Part shown: positions 35,122 to 45,685 of the stretch, in pieces
Position numbering within the stretch: the first letter of the stretch is position 1
Layout: every line of letters starts with the position of its first letter
From: Pyrinomonadaceae bacterium
Lineage (GTDB): Bacteria > Acidobacteriota > Blastocatellia > Pyrinomonadales > Pyrinomonadaceae
Reading direction: 5' to 3'
DNA: 64,000 bases
NCBI GenBank assembly: GCA_030841085.1
Contig: JAVEDP010000042.1
Location: 1-64,000 of the forward strand
Program-made: the position numbers and the translations under genes
The notes under the pieces: model-generated
The model's database searches: none
Told to the model about the DNA's origin: nothing
What the model saw: the letters and a program-made list of their open reading frames with translations, nothing else

Positions 35122-36423
35122 CTATTCCAACGCCTGAGAAGATGACTGCCTGCCAAACCTTGCGCGAGCGTGATTGTCCTCCAGGATTTCGCGGTAGTAG
35201 TTTAAGAGTGGCTCGATCGTCCTGCCTGGTGAGAATTCCAGAATTCTTTGCCGCGCCGCTGCGCCTATCTGCTCCAGCTTCGGATCTATCCACGACGAGA
35301 TAATTTTTTCCGCCAGGGCTTCCGGATTGTCGGGCGGAACGAGAAACCCCGTTGCTCCATCGCTAATCAGTTCCTCGAAACTCGTGCCCGTCGTCCCGAT
35401 CAATACCTTCCCGAGACCCATCGCTTCCATGCCGGCATTTGATAAGTTCTCGATCAAAGAAGGCAAGACTACCAGGTGCGCGCCGGCGATCACCGGGTAG
35501 AGCTGAGAGTGGGGAAGTTTTTCCAGCAGCACGAGTCGGTCGGCGTAATTGCCACACTGCGTGCGCGCATAATCCGCCATCGACGGCGCGAGAATGGATT
35601 TCATGTCGCGACCGACGAGTACCGCATAAGCCTCCGGGTATTGTTCCAGAACGCGAGGCAAAGCCTGGGCGAGTGTGTGAAAGCCTTTGTGTAGTTGGAA
35701 GCGGCCAAAGAACAGTAGATATTTTTTGCCCTTCAAGAATCGATCATAAACCGAGCTATCGCAATTCTCCGTTTCCAGATAGAACGGCGGGCGAATCACA
35801 CGCACGTCACGCAGTCGCGCTTCGTTCGTCAACATTTGTTGGAGTGCATGGCTGGGTGCGTAAACAAAACGGCTCCGTCGGAATTGGAGACCTTCCAAAC
35901 TCTTCACCAATCTGGAGTCGAGCGTTCGTTTTACTCCAGCTGCGCTATTCCAAGCTGGTAGGTAAGACGAAGCCCGCAGCGCATGCGGGACTCGAAGGCG
36001 ATACATCGACACCAAACCACAACACGAATAATTCGGAAACTGAACGAGATGAATAGGCTGTTGCGCGTTTAGCCGCTTCAGCTTTCGGTAGACCTGAGCG
36101 CTGAAGTCCAGAAGTTGAACCGTGGGCGGCAAGTGGTGGCGACTCAAGCGATCTAAATGAGACCAGCCGGCGCTATTGGGAATGCGGTGGACCTTAACGC
36201 CATCGTGCTCGAATTCGGCGTTATCAATCTCCGATAAGGTCAGCACGTGAATGTCATGGCCCATGCGGGCCAGCGCCGCCGCAACTCTATGAGTATAGTT
36301 GGCCAATCCACCGTCAAAATATTTTTCCGTCACATGTTCTGGAGTCGCAAAGGCAATTCTTAGAGATTCCGGATGCATGTGCGCAACCTCTGACGCGGCT
36401 GATTGTTCCTTTGCCTGAAACAT
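35122..36423 (-). CDS. GT4-family glycosyltransferase
   Basis: A 433-aa GT-B protein. N-domain begins IAFATPEHVTEKYFDGGLANYTHRVAA; C-domain has YLLFFGRFQLHKGFHTL and VLPSLIENLSNAGMEAMGLG, whose E-x7-E motif binds the nucleotide sugar. Transfers a sugar to a lipid or glycan acceptor in the cytoplasm. The start may be the Met at 36378. Convergent with the flippase gene (24 bp apart). Confidence 0.88.
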   Translation of the reverse strand: MFQAKEQSAASEVAHMHPESLRIAFATPEHVTEKYFDGGLANYTHRVAAALARMGHDIHVLTLSEIDNAEFEHDGVKVHRIPNSAGWSHLDRLSRHHLPPTVQLLDFSAQVYRKLKRLNAQQPIHLVQFPNYSCCGLVSMYRLRVPHALRASSYLPAWNSAAGVKRTLDSRLVKSLEGLQFRRSRFVYAPSHALQQMLTNEARLRDVRVIRPPFYLETENCDSSVYDRFLKGKKYLLFFGRFQLHKGFHTLAQALPRVLEQYPEAYAVLVGRDMKSILAPSMADYARTQCGNYADRLVLLEKLPHSQLYPVIAGAHLVVLPSLIENLSNAGMEAMGLGKVLIGTTGTSFEELISDGATGFLVPPDNPEALAEKIISSWIDPKLEQIGAAARQRILEFSPGRTIEPLLNYYREILEDNHARARFGRQSSSQALE

Positions 36424-36565
36424 CGCTCGTGCTGGTCTTGTTTCTTCCGCATCGATTGGCGTGTTATTACGACAGGCTTGCGTGAGACATTTTCCTGGGA
36501 GTGTTACGCGACGGTTAAGTTAGCGGCAGATCGCCTGTTGGCAAATAGATCTTAGCAGCGCGTCG

Positions 36566-37438
36566 TTATGAAGCGGGATCAACAAGTCGTGGCAGGGAAG
36601 CCAGCTTGACTGACTTGGCCAGTCCTAACAACTGCAGCACGCGAATGCCCCACCAGTTGAAATCAATCTCATACCACTTCAAACCATGACGAGCCGAAGT
36701 TGGATAGGCATGATGATTGTTATGCCAGCCTTCGCCAAAAGTAAGCATGGCGACCCACCAGCTATTGCGCGAGTCTTCGCCAGTCTCGAAACGTTTCGTT
36801 CCCCACAAGTGAGTCGCTGAGTTAACGAGCCAGGTGGCTTGCAGCCCGAGCGTTACGCGCAGGAAAACACTCCACATCATTACGCCCCAGCCGCCAACAA
36901 AAAGCAGCACCACCGCCAGGCAGATCAATGGCACCGGGTAATAGCGACTAAGCCAAACGTAGAATCGATCTTTACTGAGATCAGGAGCGTAGCGCGCGAT
37001 CACGTGCGCTTCATGGTTCTGCGCAGTGCCGCGCAGAATCCAGCCGACGTGCGACCACAAGCGGCCGTCGCGCGGCGTGTGCGGGTCGCCGCTGCGATCA
37101 GTGTGCGCATGATGAATGCGATGCGTGGTGGTCCATTCGATTGGACCACCCTGTAAAGCGAGTGAGCCGCAAAGCACCAGAAAATATTCAAGCGCCTTGG
37201 GGACTTTATAACCGCGGTGCGTTATCAGGCGGTGGTAACCCATGCCGATGCCGAGGCTGCCCGCAATCCAATACAGCACAACCGCGCAAACAATCGCCTG
37301 CCAATTCCACATGAAAAGAGCGGCAACCGCAGCGAGGTGGAATGCAGTCAGAAAAGAGCCCAGCCCCCAATTGATAGCCTGGCGTTCGGGCTGTATTACT
37401 TCACTTTCCTGAATGTTTTCCAACTCACTCCTCCGCAC
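36566..37438 (-). CDS. Fatty acid (acyl) desaturase, delta-9 type
   Basis: A 290-aa membrane di-iron enzyme with all three histidine boxes: HRLITH, HRIHHAH and HNNHHAYP, and four TM segments around them. Introduces a double bond into acyl chains of membrane lipids. Stearoyl-CoA-desaturase-like length and order. Adjacent to but not clearly in operon with the DEAD helicase upstream (50 bp). Confidence 0.93.
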   Translation of the reverse strand: MRRSELENIQESEVIQPERQAINWGLGSFLTAFHLAAVAALFMWNWQAIVCAVVLYWIAGSLGIGMGYHRLITHRGYKVPKALEYFLVLCGSLALQGGPIEWTTTHRIHHAHTDRSGDPHTPRDGRLWSHVGWILRGTAQNHEAHVIARYAPDLSKDRFYVWLSRYYPVPLICLAVVLLFVGGWGVMMWSVFLRVTLGLQATWLVNSATHLWGTKRFETGEDSRNSWWVAMLTFGEGWHNNHHAYPTSARHGLKWYEIDFNWWGIRVLQLLGLAKSVKLASLPRLVDPAS

Positions 37439-37488
37439 AATTGGACCACCCGCCCGCTTTCGCCAGCGGGTCCGATAAGCTCGCCGCG

Positions 37489-38715
<1,227 letters not shown>

Positions 38716-39328
38716 CTGTTCTTTCCGCGCGCACACACATTGGCGCGCCATTAGTTGACAAAAATTGTTTGATTGAACCGCGGGATGCTTCTCAAAGCAT
38801 CGCCGATAAGAAACAACTTACCAGCGTGGCTCGCGCTCGTCGCGACTTCAAGAGTCGCAGTTGCCGCTGCCTCCACCACCACGATTGTATGCAGATATAC
38901 CTTTCCCATATAGGGAATGAAAAGAAGCGGCGAAACGGATGGGCTTCGGTGAAACGGTAGCAGTCGAAGGACCAGGATCGGATGCTCAAATGAGCGGCTT
39001 CGTAAGTGAAATCAGCCTGCTCTCGAACTATCCAAACGCCGGCGCGGATTGTGTTTTTTGCGCGGGGCGCATCACCGTCGATGCGCGAGAGAAGGATTAA
39101 CTGCCAGCTAAGATGCCCTATTCATGGTCTAAGTTGCAAGCCGCGCGGACCCATACGGCTGCTTTGCCTTTATAAGTGGCCAAAAACTTACTGCTAACAC
39201 TCAGGATTATTGGCATTGCTAATTCAATTGTGGCAGAACCCCGTCGTACCAGTGACTTCCTGAACTGCTCGTCTCCCCATGCAATTGGAAACTCTGCTGG
39301 CATCGGCAATTGGCCGCAGATGAATTGA
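38716..39328. other. Gene-poor spacer
   Basis: About 610 bp after the helicase start. Only short open frames with no recognisable product. A small remnant in 39250-39330 (LAADELNGDVRRLVERQKSA in one frame, MQLETLLASAIGRR in another) hints at a decayed gene leading into the next entry. Confidence 0.4.
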
Positions 39329-39547
39329 ATGGCGACGTGCGGCGGCTGGTTGAACGCCAGAAATCCGCCGGGCTCAGTACTCGATAAGCCGCTCCATAGC
39401 TTTCTGCATAACTCCGTTTTCACAGATACGGGCGCGGTCGATTTGCAACTGGCAGCTAAAGCACGAAAGGATCTGGATGATATTATTGTTGTCAGCGAAA
39501 AGGTCAGGAAGACCGCCGAAAAGCTTAGCAAGAGCAAGAACCCATAA
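39329..39547 (+). CDS. Short hypothetical protein or 3' remnant of a decayed gene
   Basis: A 72-aa frame whose last ~40 residues (VDLQLAAKARKDLDDIIVVS) look like a charged helix of a real protein. A good Rho-independent terminator follows 47 bp later on the same strand, so transcription here is likely plus-strand. Coding-looking stretches in other frames just upstream suggest frameshifts, so this may be the end of a pseudogene. The opposite-strand frame (39118-39600) is rejected. Confidence 0.35.
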   Translation: MATCGGWLNARNPPGSVLDKPLHSFLHNSVFTDTGAVDLQLAAKARKDLDDIIVVSEKVRKTAEKLSKSKNP

Positions 39548-39593
39548 ATTATTTCCTCAAGCGTTCCAACAACGACGCGAATAATTACTAATG

Positions 39594-39629
39594 AAGGCAA
39601 AAGGCTGTGCTCCTTTTGCCTTTGTTTTT
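39594..39629 (+). terminator. Rho-independent terminator
   Basis: aaggcaaaagg-ctgtgct-ccttttgcctt (11-bp perfect stem) followed by tgttttt. Confidence 0.85.
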
Positions 39630-39829
39630 GAACTGCACGGATACCTGCGGTTGCCTTTACCCCAAAACGCCCAGTTCAGCACACGTAATCGTCGTTCGCT
39701 TCATGCCACCTTGCAAGCCTGGTTGTAAAACTCGCAAAAACGCTTCGCGAAAAACGACCCGTTGCGCGGAGAGAATCAATCCCGCTGCATGGCACGGTCA
39801 TTGCCAAAGAAGCGCGTGGAGACGCATCA

Positions 39830-40225
39830 ATGAAAAAACTTCTCGCCGTAATAATTGTCCTGGTCGTTCTCAGCATGACAGCTTTGCCTGTTGCTGCCCA
39901 GACACGGCGCCGAAGCGTAACTAATCAGACCACCTATTCGCGTTATGGCGATCGTTACAATCGCAACACCAGTTACGATCCGCGTTATGACAGGAGCGTC
40001 TATCGAAATAATCAGACGGTTTACGACAACATTTATGGTTATGACAACCGTTCAGTCTGGCAAAAACACCAGGACAAGCTCACTACTGCGGGGGGCGCAG
40101 TGGCCGGAGCACTTCTTGGCGGCATGATTGGCGGAAAAAAGGGCGCGATAATTGGCGCAGTTACCGGTGGCGCCGGCGCGGCTGTTTACACGTACAAAAT
40201 TCGCGACCGATATCGTCGTTACTAA
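39830..40225 (+). CDS. Exported glycine-zipper protein
   Basis: A 131-aa protein: signal peptide (LLAVIIVLVVLSMTALPVAAQ), a Tyr/Arg/Asn-rich middle (residues ~25-80, many YxxR/DxR), a glycine-zipper membrane segment (GGAVAGALLGGMIGGKKGAIIGAVTGGAGAA) near 88-120 and an Arg/Tyr tail. Start has ggag 9 nt upstream. Such proteins insert in or line the outer membrane or periplasm; role unknown. Its own terminator follows. Confidence 0.8.
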   Translation: MKKLLAVIIVLVVLSMTALPVAAQTRRRSVTNQTTYSRYGDRYNRNTSYDPRYDRSVYRNNQTVYDNIYGYDNRSVWQKHQDKLTTAGGAVAGALLGGMIGGKKGAIIGAVTGGAGAAVYTYKIRDRYRRY

Positions 40226-40278
40226 GATTGCTTTAATGAGCTCGGTTGCTGGTTGAAAAATTAGCGACCTTGTTTGAG

Positions 40279-40325
40279 GCCCGGATGTGAAGGGGAGAGC
40301 ACATCCGGGCTTCGGCATTTTTTTC
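40279..40325 (+). terminator. Rho-independent terminator of Gly-zipper gene
   Basis: gcccggatgtg / cacatccgggc stem with a 10-base loop, then ttcggcattttttt. The rest of 40226-40551 holds no gene. Confidence 0.8.
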
Positions 40326-40551
40326 ACGTCCGCCTGACCGTTGCTGCTGGAGTTTGAGGCTAGCAGTTCAGAGTCCAGCCTTAGGCACGCCCGTTTTGAC
40401 TTTCAACCAAAAACGCAAGCTAAAGCTTGTACTCTAAAACTGCTTGAGTGCCGGCCCAGCCAGATCGTTTGCACCAAAACGCAGAGTTCGCTTAACGTAG
40501 TCACTCTTGAAAGTTCAGAGTGCAGCCACGATTCCTTCCAGCGAACCCTTG

Positions 40552-41802
40552 ATGAAGCACCAGTCCCGCCGCGTCCGAAAATTCTTACCCAAACTCTTAC
40601 TGATTGTCGTTGGATTGTTGCTCGGCGCCGGCATCGCCGAGATCGCGTTGCGCGTAGTCGGCTACACCTATCCGGAGTTTTACGAACTGGATCAAACTCG
40701 TGGTTATGGTCTACGTCCCGGCGCTGCTGGTTTGTATCGTAAAGAAGGCCGCTCGTATGTGCGCATCAATTCCGACGGTCTGCGCGATCAGGAACACCCG
40801 TTAACAAAACCCGCCAACACTTTGCGCATCGCCCTGCTCGGCGACTCTTATGCTGAAGGTCTTCCAGTTCCGCCGGAGCAGACTTTCTGGTGGTTGATGA
40901 AAGACAAACTCGCTGAATGTGATGCCGGTTCCGGCAAAGCTATCGAGATTATCAATTTTGGCGTCTCGGGATACGGTACGGCCCAGGAGCTTCTGACGCT
41001 TCGCGATAAGGTCTGGCGATATTCTCCGGACGTCGTGATGCTGACGGTGACTACGAACAACGATGTGTTGGACAATTCACGAGCACTGAAAAAGGTTGAT
41101 GAAATACCTTACTTCATTAATCGCGACAACCAACTGACGCTCGATAATTCATTTCAAAGCTCGCGAACATTTCTTTGGCGGCAGTCCCGCATCAATCGGT
41201 TTGGGCGCTGGTTGCGCGACCACTCGCGCGTAGTGCAGGTCGTAATCGAAGGGCACCACGCATTGAAAAACGTAAGTGCGTCCTGGCGCGCTCGCTGGTC
41301 GCAACCCGAACCCCAGGCAGCTCCATCAACATCGCCGCATCAAGAGCCCAACGATTCATTGAGCGAGGCGGAATTGGGAACTGATAATCTTATCTATCGC
41401 GAACCACAAACAACCGTTTGGACTGATGCCTGGCAAGTAACGGAAAGCTTAATTACGGAAATGCGTAACGAAGTTCAGGCGCGAGGCGCAAAGTTTTTGC
41501 TGGTCACGCTCAGCAATGGTCCGCAGGTGTTGCCCGACCGCAACGTGCGCGAGCAGTTACAGAAGCGGCTGGGTGTTACCGATCTGTTTTATCCCGACAA
41601 CCGCATTCGCACGCTTAGCGAGCGCGAAAACATTTCCCTGATAACTCTTGCGCCCGAGTTGCAGCAGTTTGCCGAACACAATCAGGTTTACTTGCACGGG
41701 TTCGATAAAAACATCGGCAACGGCCATTGGAATGTCGTCGGCAATCGCGTGGCCGGCGAATTGATCGCGAAAAAAATCTGTGAAGGTGCGCTTCTCAAAT
41801 AG
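40552..41802 (+). CDS. SGNH/GDSL-type hydrolase, membrane anchored
   Basis: A 416-aa protein (start at MKHQSRR) with an N-terminal TM segment (FLPKLLLIVVGLLLGAGIAEI). The SGNH core has block I LLGDSYAEG, block II GVSGYGTAQE, block III TTNNDVLDN and a late NGHWNVVGN His block. Typical of acyl- or carbohydrate-esterases acting on envelope glycans (compare AlgX/DltD-like relatives). No obvious operon partners. Confidence 0.8.
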   Translation: MKHQSRRVRKFLPKLLLIVVGLLLGAGIAEIALRVVGYTYPEFYELDQTRGYGLRPGAAGLYRKEGRSYVRINSDGLRDQEHPLTKPANTLRIALLGDSYAEGLPVPPEQTFWWLMKDKLAECDAGSGKAIEIINFGVSGYGTAQELLTLRDKVWRYSPDVVMLTVTTNNDVLDNSRALKKVDEIPYFINRDNQLTLDNSFQSSRTFLWRQSRINRFGRWLRDHSRVVQVVIEGHHALKNVSASWRARWSQPEPQAAPSTSPHQEPNDSLSEAELGTDNLIYREPQTTVWTDAWQVTESLITEMRNEVQARGAKFLLVTLSNGPQVLPDRNVREQLQKRLGVTDLFYPDNRIRTLSERENISLITLAPELQQFAEHNQVYLHGFDKNIGNGHWNVVGNRVAGELIAKKICEGALLK

Positions 41803-41849
41803 CGCGGGAGGCGAAGTTTCTGCTAGAAATAGACCAATCAACTGCAGGT

Positions 41850-41934
41850 GTAAAGCAAACTGTTAGTTTGCTGGTGGTGGGTTATTACCAACTTGAGAGG
41901 GTGCGCGCGAACGCAAACTAACAGTTTGCTTTAC
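41850..41934. repeat. Inverted repeat with 22-bp perfect arms
   Basis: Arms 41850-41871 and 41913-41934 (core gcaaactgttagtttgc); each arm is itself palindromic. Located 34 bp before the cystathionine-synthase start, so it could lie in its mRNA leader. Confidence 0.75.
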
Positions 41935-41967
41935 GGGGAAGGCATCACAACTTTGCCGGAGATCCGA

Positions 41968-43350
41968 ATGCAATATTACGAGAACGTACTTGCGCTTATT
42001 GGCCACACGCCGCTGGTCAAGCTAAACCGATTGACACGTGGAATAAAGGCCACGTTGTTGGCGAAAATGGAAAACCTGAACCCTGGTTTTTCGGTCAAGG
42101 ATCGGATCGGCGTGTCGATGATCGCGGCAGCCGAACGCGAAGGCAAACTAAAGCCGGGCGGAACAATCGTTGAAGCAACTTCGGGCAATACCGGAATCGG
42201 ATTGGCGCTGGCAGCTGCTGTCAAAGGCTACAAATGTATTTTTGTGATGACTGACAAAGCCTCGGTCGAGAAGGCGCGTTACTTGAAAGCGCTTGGCGCG
42301 GACGTGGTGATCACGCCTGTTTCCGCTAAACCCGGGACGCCGGATCATTACGTTTCGACCGCTCAGCGAATTGCGAAAGAAACGCCGAACTCCTTCTATC
42401 CCGATCAATATTCGCATCCGGCAAATCCCGAAGCTCATTACCGCACCACTGGTCCAGAGATTTGGGAACAGACGGAAGGCAAAATCACACATTTCGTCGC
42501 CGGTATCGGCACCGGCGGCACGATTTCCGGGACCGGTCGCTTTCTGAAAGAAAAGAATCCCAACATTAAGATTGTGGGCGCGGATCCATTCGGTTCGATT
42601 TTCAAGACCTACAAAGAAACGGGAAAAATTATAGAAACCACGCCTTATCTGGTTGAAGGAATCGGCCAGGAAGTCGTGCCGCCGAATGTGCACATGCAGT
42701 ACATCGACGAGGTGATCAATATAAGCGACGGCGATTCGTTTGAGATGTCGCGGCAGTTGGGACGCGTTGAGGGAATCTTTTGTGGCGGCTCAAGCGGTAC
42801 AAATCTCGCAGCGGCGCTTCAGGTCGCTCGCGATTTGGATGAAGACGCAATCGTTGTTTTCATTATTTGCGACACGGGCGAACACTATCTGAGTAAACAC
42901 CATTCAGACGAATGGTTGAAAGAGAAGCGTCTGCTCGAGCCGCAGAAGATGACTGCCGGTCTCATCAGCGGCACCAAAGGCGATCATGCACCGCGCTCGT
43001 TGGTCTGGGTTGGGCCGGCCGACAAGGTATCTGATGCGCTTACAAAGATGAATGACTTGGGACTAACCCAGCTTCCGGTACTTGAAGAAGGCAAACCGGT
43101 TGGTTCTTTGCGAGAGAATCGTGCGCTGGCAAAGGTGGTACGCAACCGGCATCTGCTGGAATCGCCTGTCAGCGAAGTTATGGAAGAAAGTTTTCCCACG
43201 GTTGACGTCGATGCCAGCGCGTACGACGTCACACACCACTTGCAATCCAGTCCCGCAGTGCTGGTTGAAGAGTACGGCCGCATCACCGGAATCATCACCA
43301 GGCATGACGTGTTGGATTTGAAAATGAATACGACCGGGCCGTTGAGTTGA
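41968..43350 (+). CDS. Cystathionine beta-synthase / cysteine synthase with CBS domain pair
   Basis: A 460-aa PLP enzyme. Start at [20 protein letters not shown] with ggag 8 nt upstream. PLP lysine in [11 protein letters not shown] (residue ~45), TSGNTGIG phosphate loop, [13 protein letters not shown], and [10 protein letters not shown]. The C-terminal ~110 residues form a CBS pair ([42 protein letters not shown]). Condenses homocysteine (or O-acetylserine/sulfide) to sulfur amino acids; CBS domains likely regulate. CBS versus CysK cannot be settled from sequence alone. Confidence 0.92.
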   Translation: MQYYENVLALIGHTPLVKLNRLTRGIKATLLAKMENLNPGFSVKDRIGVSMIAAAEREGKLKPGGTIVEATSGNTGIGLALAAAVKGYKCIFVMTDKASVEKARYLKALGADVVITPVSAKPGTPDHYVSTAQRIAKETPNSFYPDQYSHPANPEAHYRTTGPEIWEQTEGKITHFVAGIGTGGTISGTGRFLKEKNPNIKIVGADPFGSIFKTYKETGKIIETTPYLVEGIGQEVVPPNVHMQYIDEVINISDGDSFEMSRQLGRVEGIFCGGSSGTNLAAALQVARDLDEDAIVVFIICDTGEHYLSKHHSDEWLKEKRLLEPQKMTAGLISGTKGDHAPRSLVWVGPADKVSDALTKMNDLGLTQLPVLEEGKPVGSLRENRALAKVVRNRHLLESPVSEVMEESFPTVDVDASAYDVTHHLQSSPAVLVEEYGRITGIITRHDVLDLKMNTTGPLS

Positions 43351-43383
43351 GTATATAGCGAGTTGTGTTAGGCTTAATGCAGT

Positions 43384-43566
43384 ATGGAAAACCCACACAG
43401 AAAAGATGAAATGGTTCGTGCCGTTCAGGACCTCCCTGAAGATGCGACAGTAGAAGACGCTATCGAGCGGCTCTATTTTCTCTCAAAAATCGAACGCGGC
43501 CTTGAGCAGGCTGAGGCCGGCAACACCATCGCTCATGATGATGTTATGGCCCGGTTTGTAAAGTGA
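43384..43566 (+). CDS. Antitoxin of a ParE-type toxin-antitoxin pair
   Basis: A 60-aa acidic protein with a helical C-terminal part (DATVEDAIERLYFLSKIERGLEQAE) like the toxin-binding segment of many RelB/ParD-like antitoxins. Its stop overlaps the toxin start (GTGA). N-terminal DNA-binding motif not obvious. Confidence 0.75.
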   Translation: MENPHRKDEMVRAVQDLPEDATVEDAIERLYFLSKIERGLEQAEAGNTIAHDDVMARFVK

Positions 43567-43847
43567 CTTCGGTACGTTGGACTCCTCAGGCAGCCGACGA
43601 TCTGCAGGCTATTTACGACTTTATCGCGCGCGATTCACGTCATTATGCCCAGCTTGTGGTTGAAGATATTTTGGGGACTGTAAATCGACTGCCGCAATTC
43701 CCATTAATGGGTCGCCTTGTGCCAGAACGCCGTAGGGCAGATGTACGGGAAGTGATCAAACGGCCGTATCGGATTGTCTATCGAGTTGGAGAATTCATTT
43801 ACATTCTTACGATTTTCCGCGCGTCTCGATTGTTTCCCTCCGGGTGA
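43563..43847 (+). CDS. RelE/ParE-superfamily toxin
   Basis: A 94-aa protein, GTG start overlapping the antitoxin stop. The fold pattern is ParE-like: VRWTPQAADDLQAIYDFIA, a central FPLMGRLVPE, VREVIKRPYRIVYRV and a C-terminal IYILTIFRASR. ParE members poison gyrase; RelE members cut mRNA. The basic active-site set favours ParE, not proved. Confidence 0.85.
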   Translation: MTSVRWTPQAADDLQAIYDFIARDSRHYAQLVVEDILGTVNRLPQFPLMGRLVPERRRADVREVIKRPYRIVYRVGEFIYILTIFRASRLFPSG

Positions 43848-43901
43848 AATGAAGCTGACTCGGAAGTTTGAATGGCTGATTTGCGTAATGGAGAAAGCAT
43901 G

Positions 43902-44537
43902 AAGATTGGCATCCTTGGATCAGGCGAAGTAGCCCAGGCGCTCGGCGATGGTTTCGTCAAGCACCGTCATGAGGTAATGCTTGGCACCCGCGATCAGGCG
44001 AAACTGGCGGACTGGGCGGCGCGCAATCCCGCGGCTCGCGTCGGTAGTTTTGCCGAAGCCGCAGAGTTTGGTGAACTGATTGTCCTGGCAGTGAACGGCA
44101 AGGCGTCGCCAGCGGCGCTGGGTTTGGCCGGCACCGAAAATCTTTCAGGAAAAACAATTATCGACGCGACCAACCCGATATCGGACGCTCCGCCAGTCAA
44201 TGGCGTGTTAAGTTTCTTCACAAAACAAAACGAATCGTTGCTGGAACAACTGCAACAGGAGTTCGCGGATGCTCATTTTGTGAAAGCTTTCAATTCAGTT
44301 GGTAGTGATTTGATGGTAAATCCCCGGCTTAAAGACGGGCGGCCGAGCATGTTCATCTGCGGGAATGACGCGCCGGCAAAGAAAGCAGTAACGGAAATAC
44401 TCGATCAGTTTGGCTGGGAAACTTTGGATATGGGAGCCGCTGAAGCCGCGCGAGCAATCGAGCCACTGGCGATACTGTGGTGCATCCCCGGATTTCTCCG
44501 CAACGAATGGACGCACGCCTTTAAGCTGTTGCGCTAG
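43902..44537 (+). CDS. NADPH-dependent F420/NADP reductase-like oxidoreductase
   Basis: A 211-aa Rossmann protein from MKIGILGSGEVAQALGDGF (ggagaa site upstream; the earlier frame start is ignored). GxGxxA dinucleotide motif, then ATNPISDAPP and HFVKAFNSVGS, typical of the NPD/F420-NADP oxidoreductase-like family. Predicted to exchange hydride between NADP and a flavin-like or keto substrate. The precise substrate is unclear. Confidence 0.8.
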   Translation, partial: KIGILGSGEVAQALGDGFVKHRHEVMLGTRDQAKLADWAARNPAARVGSFAEAAEFGELIVLAVNGKASPAALGLAGTENLSGKTIIDATNPISDAPPVNGVLSFFTKQNESLLEQLQQEFADAHFVKAFNSVGSDLMVNPRLKDGRPSMFICGNDAPAKKAVTEILDQFGWETLDMGAAEAARAIEPLAILWCIPGFLRNEWTHAFKLLR

Positions 44538-44542
44538 ACGAT

Positions 44543-45028
44543 TCACTCCGTCGCTTGACCGCGATCGTAAGAAGTCACGATCAGATCCTCATCTAACTGT
44601 TGCGAGCCAGAGGCGACGAATCCTTCGAGATAGTTCTTTGGTACGAACGTATCCGCTGCCTCAACCGTCAACGGAACCTCAGTGACGATCCACTTGTCGA
44701 TATAAGGCAGGAACGATTCGTAAACGCTCGCCCCGCCAATCACGAAAAGATCTGTTGTCAATACTTTCGCCATCGCGAGCACAGAATCGACGTCGCGCAT
44801 CACGACGAGTGAATCCTGAGGCGGAATTTCTGCTTGCCGGCTCAGAACAATATTCAGACGGTTAGGTAGCGGTTTTTTTAGAGTTAGCCACGTGTTGTAA
44901 CCCATCACGCAGGCGTTGCCGATCGTCGCTTGCTTGAAAAACTTCATGTCAGCAGAGTAGTGCCAGGGCAGCCTGCCGCCCTTACCGATTGCGCCATTCC
45001 GATCAACTGCAACTATTCCAATGATCAT
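44543..45028 (-). CDS. folA: Dihydrofolate reductase
   Basis: A 161-aa enzyme from MIIGIVAVDRNGAIG; the in-frame extension to 45061 is encoded by a repeat and discounted. LPWHYSADMKFFKQAT carries the substrate Asp. CVMGYNTW is the NADPH loop (Tyr in place of the usual Arg/Lys). Reduces dihydrofolate produced by thymidylate synthase. It is the natural downstream partner of the thyA gene now split at 45.2 and 58.6 kb. Confidence 0.92.
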   Translation of the reverse strand: MIIGIVAVDRNGAIGKGGRLPWHYSADMKFFKQATIGNACVMGYNTWLTLKKPLPNRLNIVLSRQAEIPPQDSLVVMRDVDSVLAMAKVLTTDLFVIGGASVYESFLPYIDKWIVTEVPLTVEAADTFVPKNYLEGFVASGSQQLDEDLIVTSYDRGQATE

Positions 45029-45030
45029 AA

Positions 45031-45571
<541 letters not shown>

Positions 45572-45685
45572 TTATGCTCTCTCCTCCGAAACTGAACTGG
45601 ACTTTGCGGGCGCGGAAAACCTTTAAGTTGACTTCGACTCTTGTACGCGATTCGTTGGATGGCGATTGCGAACCCCCTTCTTGCC

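Noticed and set aside
39118-39600. 160-aa minus-strand frame
   Set aside because: A plus-strand terminator follows and the opposite frame looks more protein-like.
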